From an uncultured Bacteroidales bacterium (GTDB lineage: Bacteria > Bacteroidota > Bacteroidia > Bacteroidales > UBA932): a DNA stretch of 64,000 nucleotides. The stretch spans positions 1 to 64,000 of the forward strand of contig ONDR01000002.1 of the NCBI GenBank assembly GCA_900316675.1. Direction: 5' to 3'. Under the pieces are notes generated by a model, which worked only from the letters and a program-made list of their open reading frames with translations, did no database searches and was not told the origin of the DNA. The translations under genes were made by a program, and so were the position numbers. How positions within the stretch are numbered: position 1 is the stretch's first letter; each line of letters opens with the position of its first letter. Shown piece by piece: positions 1 to 8,352 of the stretch.

Positions 1-337
1 CATAGCAATACACTTCTCTTTTTATCTCAAAAGCAGACACATTGTTATTTGTTGTTTCTGGATTTATTGCAAACCACAAGCCTTGTCCTTTAATTACATG
101 AATTGAGTATCGTTTCCCGGAAACTAAACTATCAATCCTTTCTTGCGGTATATTCCAAAAGTCATTATTAGAGGCCAGCCCATATATCTCATCCGGATAG
201 TGACCCGTGTTTGACCGAAACTCCTCAATCTTTTCTATTACCATGTTACCAATCCTTTTGCTACCTTCGATAGATTGGCAAGAGACAAGGGAATAAAGCA
301 TAAAGATAACGATTAATATGAATCTCGTCCTTTTCAT
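1..337 (-). CDS. partial exported lipoprotein, unknown function
   Basis: This open frame starts at ATG 337 on the minus strand and runs off the left edge, so about 112 N-terminal residues are visible. The start MKRTRFILIVIFMLYSLVSC is a type II signal peptide with lipobox LVSC, so the product should be a lipoprotein. The mature part contains FRSNTGHYPDEI, followed by a mixed-charge region with no family I recognise. The start is fixed by the signal peptide directly following the ATG. Its upstream region is copy A of the structured repeat at 367-598, and two neighbouring exported-protein genes have the same repeat upstream. Function is unknown. Confidence 0.7.
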   Translation of the reverse strand, partial: MKRTRFILIVIFMLYSLVSCQSIEGSKRIGNMVIEKIEEFRSNTGHYPDEIYGLASNNDFWNIPQERIDSLVSGKRYSIHVIKGQGLWFAINPETTNNNVSAFEIKREVYCY

Positions 338-366
338 GATTCAATGAAGCCGGTTGGTAATCAGAA

Positions 367-598
367 TACAATTATCCGCAATGCCATTCGCTGCAAAATT
401 CACGCCCGCGAGGCCGCGGCGGTGAAGTGCGCCCCTTTTGTTGGCCGGGGCTACCGACCGGAAATGGCTGATTATGGGCTTTAAGTCCGAAAAATGACCC
501 ATGTAGCGACCACTTTCTTGGGAATATGGTCGTTACACCCCCTCAAAAACGCCGCTAAAGCCCATAATCGCGTGATTGTGGTCGCTAGCGGCTGCGGG
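367..598. repeat. structured dispersed repeat, copy A (longest form)
   Basis: This is the longest of three related copies in the first 3.8 kb; the others are at 1301-1371 and 3548-3745. It begins at TACAATTATCCGC and continues through a GC-rich block. It then has a 14-bp perfect stem (470-483 pairing with 556-569) whose loop holds a second hairpin (TGTAGCGACCA at about 502 pairing, with one mismatch, with a matching arm near 527). It is noncoding. It fills most of the gene-free stretch 338-662; nothing recognisable is seen in 599-662. Confidence 0.8.
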
Positions 599-662
599 GA
601 TGGGATGTTTACGGCGAAGCGAACGGGGTTGTGGGATTATCAAGCCTGCTTCGAATGACTAT

Positions 663-1316
663 TTAAGGAATGTCGTCTTCGAGAGGATCATAGTAATCTA
701 CCAGTTGGTCCGGAAAGTATTTTGCATCTGTTTCGTGAACGTCAATCTTTAATTCAGGGACATCAATAAAGTGCCAATTGTATTTCGGATCCTTATATAT
801 CCATCCATTATTGCTTCTCCAAATCGAATCATTCCTATACAGAAAACTGTTAATCATGAAGAAGAAAGAAGTATCAGGAACTAGCCTGTGATTATACTGG
901 GTATAATATGGTTGCGAAAATAGACAAAGAGTATCCGTGTGATTGCTGTAATTGTAAATAACCGCCATTAACCAGGTGGAATGAAAATCGCTAAACTCCT
1001 TTGTTATTTTGCTCTTTATCTGTGTTTTCCAATCTTCAAAAAATCTTAATGAAGCACTATCTGTTAAAACTATTTCATCATGGGATTCGTTTAACCAGTG
1101 CTCAATATCATGACCCTCACAGTCGGTTGTCCGGTAAACTAATAGATCCCGTCTATAACCGACTGCTACCGATTCCAAAGTATCGATTCCAATTATTGAT
1201 GTTTCCTTCTTAGAAGTATATGAACAAGCAATAATTAAAAACTGTAAGAAAAAGCATGTTGTGAATACACTAATTCTTAAATTTTTTATTCTGTGAAAAC
1301 CCTTTAACGTTTCCAT
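663..1316 (-). CDS. small lipoprotein, unknown function
   Basis: A 217-residue protein read from ATG 1316. After METLKGFHRIKNLRIS comes a hydrophobic stretch ending in LIIAC, a good lipobox, so it is predicted to be an envelope lipoprotein. The mature part is rich in aromatic and acidic residues and matches no family I recognise. Upstream in-frame ATGs exist up to 1379, but those codons lie inside repeat copy B. I therefore prefer METLK, which is also the start of the gene at 3105-3563. The first five codons belong to the repeat, so this looks like a variable body attached to a constant start. Function is unknown. Confidence 0.6.
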   Translation of the reverse strand: METLKGFHRIKNLRISVFTTCFFLQFLIIACSYTSKKETSIIGIDTLESVAVGYRRDLLVYRTTDCEGHDIEHWLNESHDEIVLTDSASLRFFEDWKTQIKSKITKEFSDFHSTWLMAVIYNYSNHTDTLCLFSQPYYTQYNHRLVPDTSFFFMINSFLYRNDSIWRSNNGWIYKDPKYNWHFIDVPELKIDVHETDAKYFPDQLVDYYDPLEDDIP

Positions 1317-1371
1317 AGTTTTACAATTATCCGCAATACTATTCGCTGCAAAATTCACGCCCGCGAGGCCG
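1301..1371. repeat. dispersed repeat, copy B (truncated)
   Basis: About 71 bp match copy C, from CCTTTAACGTTTCC through the TACAATTATCCGC block to GCGAGGCCG, where similarity stops abruptly. The copy covers the start codon and upstream region of the gene at 663-1316. It lacks the hairpin core found in copies A and C. Confidence 0.8.
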
Positions 1372-1403
1372 ACTCCCAACCGTGGAAATCTTCCGGAAAA
1401 AAG

Positions 1404-2075
1404 TTAAAACCACTTATAAGGATATCGAAGAATACCGGATGTATTTTTATACTTTGCTCGAATCTCATCAAGGCTCCTGTTCTTATTTGCGTTCCACCAG
1501 TTAAGATATTGGATATAAATATTTTTCATATCCTGAGCAGATAGTGTTTGATATATGGGTGACTTGTTTTTCTCGGTTCTAAAAATCATACCTGCGTTAT
1601 AAACTTTATAGTATCTCCATTTATATTTATCATAATCAGGATAAATACTATCGAGTCTTTCAATAGTGGCTTCTACTTCTTTTGATAATGGGAGATTTAA
1701 ATAGAACTCCAACATATGAGCATACCTGATACCACTTCTGTTATTAAAAAACTTATTTGCTTTCTCTAAAGTAGAGCTCAAGGGGTCCCTAAAATCAGCA
1801 GGACAAACCATAGTTGTATCGGCTATTTCTTCTATTAAGATAGGGATGATATCTTTGGAACAATACTTCAAGGCTTCAAGCGCTAAATATTCATTTGGGT
1901 GTTGCTTGATAAAAGAAAAATTATTCTTTTTCAATATAAGATCTTTCCTCCCTTTTTCACTAGTGAACACAAAGGGATGATCATTGGTTTTTTTAGTAAG
2001 GTCTTTTCTATCCTAAGCGCCTATTGCCTGTGAAAAATGTAGAAGGATTATTATAATGAAAAAGTATCTACGCAT
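1404..2075 (-). pseudogene. exported protein gene interrupted by in-frame TAG
   Basis: Reading from ATG 2075 gives a clean signal peptide, MRRYFFIIIILLHFSQAIGA, then TAG at 2015-2013. The same frame then continues uninterrupted for about 203 codons to 1404. The part after the stop starts DRKDLTKKTNDHPFVF and includes ALEALKYCSKDIIPILIEEI; I recognise no family. The longest open frame on its own would start at GTG 1970 and would lack the signal peptide. TAG ends several other genes here (for example at 12839 and 15006), so it is a normal stop. The simplest reading is a nonsense-mutated pseudogene; a sequencing error or programmed readthrough is less likely. Confidence 0.65.
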
Positions 2076-2190
2076 AGCAATATATCTCTTTTTTCTTGAT
2101 TGTAAAACAATATGGGGGCACTAATCAAATAGCTTACAAAAAAAAGGATTGGTACGTTCTTTTACAGAGGTTAATCCATGGCACTGTTGA

Positions 2191-3093
2191 TTATTGAGGA
2201 TTTGATCGTATAAGGTAAGAGTAAAACCATAAATGATACGTACTGTTTACTTTTCTTCCTCTATGAATCGCAGGTGAGAATTTTATATTACGCTCAACCT
2301 CTTCACAAATCTTACATATTGCTTCCTTGTTATTTCCCACGTACTCTTCATTTTTAATCCCAATAAACTTTGCGTCGCCGTTTATATCGATATTGAAAAG
2401 ACCAGTGACACTGGAGAATCCTCTTTGTATGTCAATATGGTATTTGCGAATGATTGAAAATAGTCCTTCTTCATTTGGACTGGGCTCTGCTTGATAATCG
2501 AGAAAAACATCAGTAGAGCTTCCAAATATGTAATTGCTTAACCATTTCTCTACAACAAGAGGATCTGGTTGTTTAAGAATGGGTACGATATCATCAATTA
2601 CACTATCACGTCCAGTATGAATGATATTTCTCTCCGTTAAGTATTCGTTAATTGAGCCATCTTTAAATAAGCAAATCCGCCATTCATAATCCGAGGGGTC
2701 AATAATACCAAGCGGTTCGGCTGATTTTTCTGGCAGCTTAACTCTATTTAATGCGTTAAACGAGAAAAATGAATTCTTTTTGCCGTAAAAATAAACTTTG
2801 TGATTGTTTATAATGCGAAAAGACTTATAAGTAAAGGGATGATGCTTAGTCTCAATATATCTAATCAGAAGAACATCAAAGCCTAATCTTGGTCTGGATA
2901 CAAGAGTCGAATCTTTCCCGAATTCAACAAGGTAAAAATGGTCTTGGTCGTTTCCAAAGCCGTTAGGAATATTATCGGAAAAGATTGATATAAGCTTTGT
3001 TAGCTCCGGAGAGACATCCGTAGTTTGTGAATATGAAGGGTATTGCATACCCATTGCAAGAATGATTAAAGCAGCAAGGCGAAATATCTTCAT
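2191..3093 (-). CDS. exported protein with TonB C-terminal-like region
   Basis: A 300-residue protein read from ATG 3093, chosen because MKIFRLAALIILAMGMQ is a proper signal peptide with likely cleavage after SYSQ. Upstream in-frame ATGs at 3105 and 3135 would run into the preceding gene. The last 65 residues (FNIDINGDAKFIGI, then KFSPAIHRGRKVNSTYHLWF) resemble the energy-transducer TonB C-terminal fold, in which the phrases V.F.ID..G and W.PG...G..V...Y.LP.F recur. The middle region is unrecognised. It lies just downstream of the gene at 3105-3563 and is probably cotranscribed with it. The TonB-like assignment is by eye and tentative. Confidence 0.6.
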   Translation of the reverse strand: MKIFRLAALIILAMGMQYPSYSQTTDVSPELTKLISIFSDNIPNGFGNDQDHFYLVEFGKDSTLVSRPRLGFDVLLIRYIETKHHPFTYKSFRIINNHKVYFYGKKNSFFSFNALNRVKLPEKSAEPLGIIDPSDYEWRICLFKDGSINEYLTERNIIHTGRDSVIDDIVPILKQPDPLVVEKWLSNYIFGSSTDVFLDYQAEPSPNEEGLFSIIRKYHIDIQRGFSSVTGLFNIDINGDAKFIGIKNEEYVGNNKEAICKICEEVERNIKFSPAIHRGRKVNSTYHLWFYSYLIRSNPQ

Positions 3094-3104
3094 AACTATT
3101 ATCA

Positions 3105-3563
3105 TTAACGACGATTGCCGATGTAAGAACTCCATATAAATGAGGTCTCTGGTCTCTCTAAAAAAGCGGAGGGTAATAAATCTAAAGATATATCCTTTAT
3201 ATGTGGCTTACTAAAGAGAGATTTTATGGAAAATAAAACTATCTTGCCATTTTCTTGAATGCAATCTTTATAGAACAAGTAATCATATTCTTCTGGGAGT
3301 TCAGAGCTAAAGATACTAAGGCCGTATGCTCTCATTGGTTTTCCATTTAATAGGAAATATATTACAGGCCAATGACGAGTCCTTATCCAGTTATATTCAT
3401 TCTCGCTCTTAAACGTTAGTGATAGACGACTATAGGAATAATCTAATGACTCAATAACAAATCTATCATTTTCAACTTTAAACGGATTATTCTGAGAAAA
3501 CCCTTTAACGTTTATACTTAAAATTCCCACTGTGATTAGTACGAATGCCTTTAACGTTTCCAT
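3105..3563 (-). CDS. small exported protein, unknown function
   Basis: A 152-residue protein starting METLKAFVLITVGILSINVK with signal-peptidase cleavage likely after GFSQ. The mature domain (NNPFKVENDRFVIESLDYSY and onward) has alternating hydrophobic segments suggesting a beta fold, but I recognise no family. The first five codons and the upstream DNA are shared with the gene at 663-1316 through the dispersed repeat, while the bodies are unrelated. It is the first gene of the minus-strand patch. An in-frame upstream ATG at 3605 lies in the repeat and is disfavoured. Confidence 0.6.
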   Translation of the reverse strand: METLKAFVLITVGILSINVKGFSQNNPFKVENDRFVIESLDYSYSRLSLTFKSENEYNWIRTRHWPVIYFLLNGKPMRAYGLSIFSSELPEEYDYLFYKDCIQENGKIVLFSIKSLFSKPHIKDISLDLLPSAFLERPETSFIWSSYIGNRR

Positions 3564-3745
3564 AGTTTTACAATTATCCGCAATGCTATTCGCTGCAAAA
3601 TTCACGCCCGCGAGGCCGCGACGGTGAAGTGCGCCCCTTTTGTTGGACGGGGCTACCGACCGGAAATGGCTGATTATGGGCTTTAAGTCCGAAAAACGCC
3701 GCTAAAGCCCATAATCGCGTGATTGTGGTCGCTAGCGGCGGCGGG
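3548..3745. repeat. structured dispersed repeat, copy C
   Basis: About 177 bp (3569-3745) match copy A closely except for a clean 55-bp deletion between two AAAAA runs, which removes the inner hairpin. The outer stem, 14 bp perfect (3672-3685 with 3703-3716), is intact. On the left the match to copy B extends to 3548, through the METLK codons of the gene at 3105-3563. On the minus strand, TTTG, 19 nt, then TAATTGTA lies in the conserved edge (about 3573-3603) and could be the promoter these genes share. Confidence 0.8.
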
Positions 3746-3750
3746 CAAAT

Positions 3751-3788
3751 AAAAAACGCTGCAGCCGGGGTGGTTGCAGCGTTTTTTG
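3751..3788 (-). terminator. bidirectional intrinsic terminator after nifJ
   Basis: A hairpin with arms AACGCTGCA and TTGCAGCGTT, flanked by an A run on the left and a T run on the right, sits 18 bp past the pyruvate:ferredoxin oxidoreductase stop codon. On the minus strand it ends that transcript. Confidence 0.85.
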
Positions 3789-3805
3789 TGTATTAGCTTG
3801 ATGGC

Positions 3806-6800
3806 TTATTCCTTGCCAGAAAGCTTCTTGTAGTTGTTGTAACGAACCTTTGCAAACTCCTCTGTCCTTTCAAGCAGCTCTGTAGCGTGCTCAGGGAAGA
3901 GCTTGGTAAGGGAAGCGAAACGAACCTCACCCTTAAGGAAGTCCTGGAACTTGCTCCAATCAGGCTCCTTGCTATCGAGGCTGAACGGGTTCTTACCCTC
4001 ACCCTCGAGCATAGGGTTGTAACGGTAGAGATGCCAGTAACCGCAATCAACGGCAAGCTTCTCTTCCTTCTGGCTAAGACCCATACCGGCCTTAAGACCA
4101 TGGTTGATACAAGGTGCGTAAGCAATGATGAGTGAAGGACCATCGTATGCCTCTGCCTCCTTGATAGCGTTCAGGTACTGAACGGGGCTTGCACCCATGG
4201 CAACCTGAGCTACGTAAACGTAACCATAGCTCATAGCCATCATACCAAGGTCTTTCTTGCGAATCTTCTTACCGGAAGCAGCGAACTTAGCGATAGCGCC
4301 TGCAGGGGTAGCCTTAGAAGACTGACCGCCGGTGTTAGAGTAAACCTCTGTATCAAGTACAAGAACGTTTACATTCTCACCGCTGGCAAGAACGTGGTCA
4401 AGACCACCGTAACCGATATCGTAAGAAGCACCGTCGCCACCGAAGATCCACTGGCTGCGGGAAGCGATGAAGTGCCTGTACTCATAGAGCTTCTTGCAAA
4501 CGTCGCACTTGCAGTTCTTTACAAGAGGAATGAGCTTGTCAGCAACCTCGCGGGTAATAGCGGCGTTGTTGCGGTTATCAAGCCACTGACGGTAGAGAGC
4601 CTTCATCTCGTCGGTGCAGCAGGTGCACTCAAGACCCTTCTCCATCCATGCTGCAACAGTCTCGCGTGCACGGTCAGAACCGAGCTTCATACCAAGACCG
4701 AACTCGCAGAAGTCCTCGAACAGAGAGTTAGCCCATGCGGGACCGTGACCCTTGTCGTTGGTGCAGTAAGGAGATGCAGGGAAGGATGCGCCGTAGATTG
4801 AAGAGCAACCAGTAGCGTTGGCAATCATCATGTGGTCGCCGAAGAGCTGGGTGATATTCTTGATATAAGGAGTCTCACCGCAACCTGCGCAAGCGCCGGA
4901 GAACTCGAACAGAGGCTGAGCAAACTGAGCGTTCTTTACAGAAGCAGCCTTGTTAACAGCGTTCTCTTTGTAACCAACCTTGTTGTGCAGGTAGTTGTAG
5001 TTCTCCTGCTCTGCCTGCTGGCCGTCGTATGCAACCATAACCAGAGCCTTCTCTTTTGCAGGGCAAACGTCAACGCAGTTGCCGCAACCGGTACAATCGT
5101 CAACGGAAGTTGCAAGAGCGAACTTGTAATCCTTAAGAACTGCCTTGCCATCTGCCATCTTAACGGTAGCAGGAGCAGCTGCAGCCTCGTCTGCGGTAAG
5201 CAGGTAAGGACGGATTGCGGCGTGAGGGCAGACAAAAGCACAAGTGTTACACTGGATACAGTTGTCAGGGATCCATGAAGGAACGGTAACTGCGACACCA
5301 CGTTTCTCGTATGCAGAAGTGCCTGCGGGCATGGTACCGTCTGCGTAAGGCATGAAGGTGCTTACGGGCAGGGTATCGCCGGCCTGTGCGTTAACGATGT
5401 CGGCAACCTTCTTAACGAATTCGGGAGCGAAGCGGTCCTTGTTGGGGTTCTCGAACTTGGCGGTAATGTTAGCCCAGTCTGCGGGAACGTTAACCTTGGT
5501 GTACTCGCCACCGCGGTCAACTGCTGCGAAGTTCATGTTAACAACGTTCTCACCCTTCTTGCCGTAGCTCTTAACGATAGCGTCCTTCATGTAGCCTACA
5601 GCCTCTTCGTAAGGAAGAATGCCTGTAATCTTGAAGAATGCGCTCTGGAGGATGGTGTTGGTCCTTCCGCCCAGACCGATTTCTGCAGCAATCTTGGTTG
5701 CGTTGATAATATAAAGGTTGATATGCTTCTTGCCGATGATGGCCTTAACGTTGTCAGGAATCCTCTTGATGGTCTCTTCCTCGTCCCAGAGGCTGTTCAG
5801 AAGGAGGCTGCCGCCTTCCTTGATGCCCTTGAGAACGTCATACTTGTGAAGGTATGAAGGAACGTGGCAAGCCACGAAGTCAGGGGTAGATACAAGATAA
5901 GGAGCCTTGATGGGCTGGTCACCGAAACGAAGGTGGCTGCAGGTGTAACCGCCGGACTTCTTGGAATCGTAGTCGAAGTATGCCTGGCAGTACTTGGGAG
6001 TATGGCTACCGATAATCTTGATGGTGTTCTTGTTAGCACCTACGGTACCGTCTGAACCAAGACCGTAGAACTTGCACTCTGTGGTGCCGGGCTTAACGAT
6101 GGAGATCTCTTCCTTAACGGGAAGTGACTTGAAGGTAACATCGTCAACGATACCGATGGTGAAGTCTGCCTTAGGCTCTTTCTGCTCCAGGTTGTCGTAA
6201 ACGGCAACGATCTGTGCAGGGGTGGTGTCCTTTGAAGAAAGACCGTAGCGGCCGCCGATAACGAGAGGCTGCTGGTCCTTGCCCTGGAAGAGTGCCTTTA
6301 CGTCAAGGAAGAGAGGCTCGCCAAGAGCACCGGGCTCTTTGGTCCTGTCAAGAACAGCGATTCTCTTAACGCTCTTAGGAAGCACCTTGAGGAAGTATTT
6401 CTCTGAGAAAGGACGATACAGGTGGCAGGTGATGAGACCGACCTTGCGGCCCTGTGCTGCCAGGTAATCGATGGTCTCGCGGATGGTTTCAGTAACTGAA
6501 CCCATGGCAACGATGATGTTCTCTGCGTTCTTTGCACCGTAGTATGTGAAAGGACGGTACTCGCGGCCTGTAAGCTCGCTAATCTCACCCATATAACGGG
6601 CAACGATGTCAGGAATTGCATCGTAGTACTGGTTCCTGCTTTCTACTGCCTGGAAATAAACGTCACCGTTCTGTGCGGTACCCCTGGTAACAGGAGCGTC
6701 CGGAGAAAGTGCGCGCTGGCGGAATGCCTCAAGAGCCTTGGTGCTTACCATGTCGCGGAGGGCGTCCTCGTCCAGAGCCTCGATCTTCTGGATTTCGTGG

Positions 6801-7336
6801 CTTGTACGGAAACCGTCGAAGAAGTGGAGGAAAGGAAGGCTGCTTTTGATTGCGGAAAGGTGAGCTACGGCTGCGAGGTCATGAGCCTCCTGTACTGAAC
6901 CGGATGCAAGGAGTGCGAAACCGGTCTGGCGGCATGCCATAACGTCCTGATGGTCTCCGAAGATGGAGAGGGCGTGGCTTGCAAGTGCACGTGCAGAAAC
7001 GTGGAATACGCCAGGAAGCATCTCGCCGGCAATCTTGTACATGTTAGGGATCATGAGGAGAAGACCCTGGGAAGCGGTGTAAGTGGTTGTAAGTACACCA
7101 GCCTGGAGAGAGCCGTGAACGGTACCTGAAGCACCGGCCTCTGACTGCATCTCTGTAACCTTTACGGTTTCACCCCAAAGGTTCTTTTTGCCATGAGCTG
7201 CCCATTCGTCAATGTTCTCCGCCATAGGGGAAGAAGGAGTGATAGGGTAGATAGCCGCGTGCTCGCTGAAAAGATAAGCGATGTTAGCCACAGCGGTGTT
7301 ACCATCACAGGTAATAAATTTCTTTTCTTTAGCCAT
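3806..7336 (-). CDS. nifJ: pyruvate:ferredoxin (flavodoxin) oxidoreductase
   Basis: This cytoplasmic enzyme oxidises pyruvate with CoA to acetyl-CoA and CO2, reducing ferredoxin; it is central to anaerobic energy metabolism. At 1176 residues it is the usual length of single-chain PFOR. The N-terminal domain has YPITPSSPMAE (about residue 31). Two [4Fe-4S] motifs follow, CIQCNTCAFVCPHA near 690 and CTGCGNCVDVCPA near 745. The thiamine-diphosphate domain has CAGCGETPY near 815, ATGCSSIYGA, and GDGASYDIGYGG near 965. The Cys-rich extension CKCDVCKKLYEY is also present. It lies 36 bp downstream of fabD on the same strand, so the two may be cotranscribed. Codon use is strongly biased, which fits high expression. 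Confidence 0.98.
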   Translation of the reverse strand: MAKEKKFITCDGNTAVANIAYLFSEHAAIYPITPSSPMAENIDEWAAHGKKNLWGETVKVTEMQSEAGASGTVHGSLQAGVLTTTYTASQGLLLMIPNMYKIAGEMLPGVFHVSARALASHALSIFGDHQDVMACRQTGFALLASGSVQEAHDLAAVAHLSAIKSSLPFLHFFDGFRTSHEIQKIEALDEDALRDMVSTKALEAFRQRALSPDAPVTRGTAQNGDVYFQAVESRNQYYDAIPDIVARYMGEISELTGREYRPFTYYGAKNAENIIVAMGSVTETIRETIDYLAAQGRKVGLITCHLYRPFSEKYFLKVLPKSVKRIAVLDRTKEPGALGEPLFLDVKALFQGKDQQPLVIGGRYGLSSKDTTPAQIVAVYDNLEQKEPKADFTIGIVDDVTFKSLPVKEEISIVKPGTTECKFYGLGSDGTVGANKNTIKIIGSHTPKYCQAYFDYDSKKSGGYTCSHLRFGDQPIKAPYLVSTPDFVACHVPSYLHKYDVLKGIKEGGSLLLNSLWDEEETIKRIPDNVKAIIGKKHINLYIINATKIAAEIGLGGRTNTILQSAFFKITGILPYEEAVGYMKDAIVKSYGKKGENVVNMNFAAVDRGGEYTKVNVPADWANITAKFENPNKDRFAPEFVKKVADIVNAQAGDTLPVSTFMPYADGTMPAGTSAYEKRGVAVTVPSWIPDNCIQCNTCAFVCPHAAIRPYLLTADEAAAAPATVKMADGKAVLKDYKFALATSVDDCTGCGNCVDVCPAKEKALVMVAYDGQQAEQENYNYLHNKVGYKENAVNKAASVKNAQFAQPLFEFSGACAGCGETPYIKNITQLFGDHMMIANATGCSSIYGASFPASPYCTNDKGHGPAWANSLFEDFCEFGLGMKLGSDRARETVAAWMEKGLECTCCTDEMKALYRQWLDNRNNAAITREVADKLIPLVKNCKCDVCKKLYEYRHFIASRSQWIFGGDGASYDIGYGGLDHVLASGENVNVLVLDTEVYSNTGGQSSKATPAGAIAKFAASGKKIRKKDLGMMAMSYGYVYVAQVAMGASPVQYLNAIKEAEAYDGPSLIIAYAPCINHGLKAGMGLSQKEEKLAVDCGYWHLYRYNPMLEGEGKNPFSLDSKEPDWSKFQDFLKGEVRFASLTKLFPEHATELLERTEEFAKVRYNNYKKLSGKE

Positions 7337-7372
7337 GTTAGATTTAGATATAGTTTGTAATATTTTGTTCTT

Positions 7373-8263
7373 TTACTGCAGTGCAGACAGGCCTTCTATA
7401 ACAACCTCTGTGCCTGCGGTGCGTTTAACAAGACCCTGAAGTACTGTTCCGGGACCTATCTCCATGAAGTAACCGGCGCCGTCGGCAACCATATTCTTAA
7501 CGGACTGGGTCCAGCGTACGGGGCTGGTAAGCTGGGCAAGAAGGTTGGCCTTGATTGTCTCAGGCTCTGTCTCTGCCTTTGCGCTTACGTTCTGGTAAAC
7601 GGGGCATGCGGGTTTGTGGAAAGGTGTGCTGTCAATTGCCTTTGCAAGCTCTGCGCGTGCGGGCTCCATGAGAGGGGAGTGGAAGGCTCCGCTGACTGCA
7701 AGGGGAAGAGCCCTCTTTGCACCGGCGGCCTTTGCCTTTTCGCAGGCGGCCTCTACGGCCTCTTTCTCTCCGGAAATAACAACCTGTCCGTCAGAATTGT
7801 AGTTGGCTGCAACTACTACTCCGGCAGTCTCTTCGCAGATCTGTTCTACAACCTCGTTAGCAAGGCCGATGATGGCGGCCATTGTGCCGGGAACTTTTTC
7901 GCAGCACTTCTGCATGGCGCCGGCCCTGATTGCAACAAGCTTAAGGGCGTCTTCAAAGTCGAGGGCGCCGGCTGCTGCAAGAGCAGAGAATTCGCCAAGA
8001 GAGTGGCCTGCAACCATATCCGGCTTAAAGCCGTCGTAGCATTTTGCCAGGATTACAGAGTGCAGAAAAACTGCAGGCTGGGTAACGCGGGTGGCCTTAA
8101 GGTCATCGGCGGTACCGTTAAACATAACATCAGTAATCTTGAAACCAAGAATAGCGTCTGCTTTGTCAAAAAGCTCCTTGGCTAGCGGACTGTTGTCGTA
8201 CAGGTCTTTTCCCATGCCCGGGAACTGTGAGCCCTGCCCGGGAAAAACGTATGCTTTTTTCAT
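7373..8263 (-). CDS. fabD: malonyl-CoA:ACP transacylase
   Basis: This enzyme moves the malonyl group from CoA to acyl carrier protein, giving the extender unit for fatty-acid synthesis in the cytoplasm. The 296-residue length is typical. Family marks include FPGQGSQFPGMGKDLYD at the N-terminus, the nucleophile elbow GHSLGEFSALAA near residue 88, and AVSGAFHSPLM carrying the catalytic His. The start at ATG 8263 (MKKAYVFPGQ) matches the family; the frame extends 39 bp upstream without homology. It is divergent from the symporter gene at 8353 and precedes nifJ. Confidence 0.97.
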   Translation of the reverse strand: MKKAYVFPGQGSQFPGMGKDLYDNSPLAKELFDKADAILGFKITDVMFNGTADDLKATRVTQPAVFLHSVILAKCYDGFKPDMVAGHSLGEFSALAAAGALDFEDALKLVAIRAGAMQKCCEKVPGTMAAIIGLANEVVEQICEETAGVVVAANYNSDGQVVISGEKEAVEAACEKAKAAGAKRALPLAVSGAFHSPLMEPARAELAKAIDSTPFHKPACPVYQNVSAKAETEPETIKANLLAQLTSPVRWTQSVKNMVADGAGYFMEIGPGTVLQGLVKRTAGTEVVIEGLSALQ

Positions 8264-8340
8264 AGAATTTCTAATAAGTATATAATATCTATCAATCTGC
8301 AAATTTAGTTATAAATTCTGACATAACCACTAATTTTCTA

Positions 8341-8348
8341 TATATTTG
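8341..8348 (+). promoter_or_regulatory. -7 promoter element directly before the symporter ATG
   Basis: TATATTTG matches the Bacteroidota -7 consensus TAnnTTTG and ends only 4 nt before the ATG at 8353. Transcription would start at or next to the start codon, so the mRNA would be leaderless or nearly so. The -33 element is weak (TCTG with a 20-nt spacer). Confidence 0.55.
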
Positions 8349-8352
8349 CGAC

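Noticed and set aside
1404..1970. GTG 1970 as the true start of the gene ending at 1404
   Set aside because: The signal peptide lies upstream in the same frame behind the TAG, so the intact ancestor started at 2075. The GTG form would be a protein with no export signal.
367..3745. Dispersed repeats as an insertion sequence or MITE
   Set aside because: No transposase, no terminal inverted repeats at the copy ends and no flanking duplications could be seen; copies are instead fused to gene starts.
4394..5278. Two long plus-strand frames opposite nifJ
   Set aside because: They lie opposite the iron-sulfur and thiamine domains of PFOR and match nothing.
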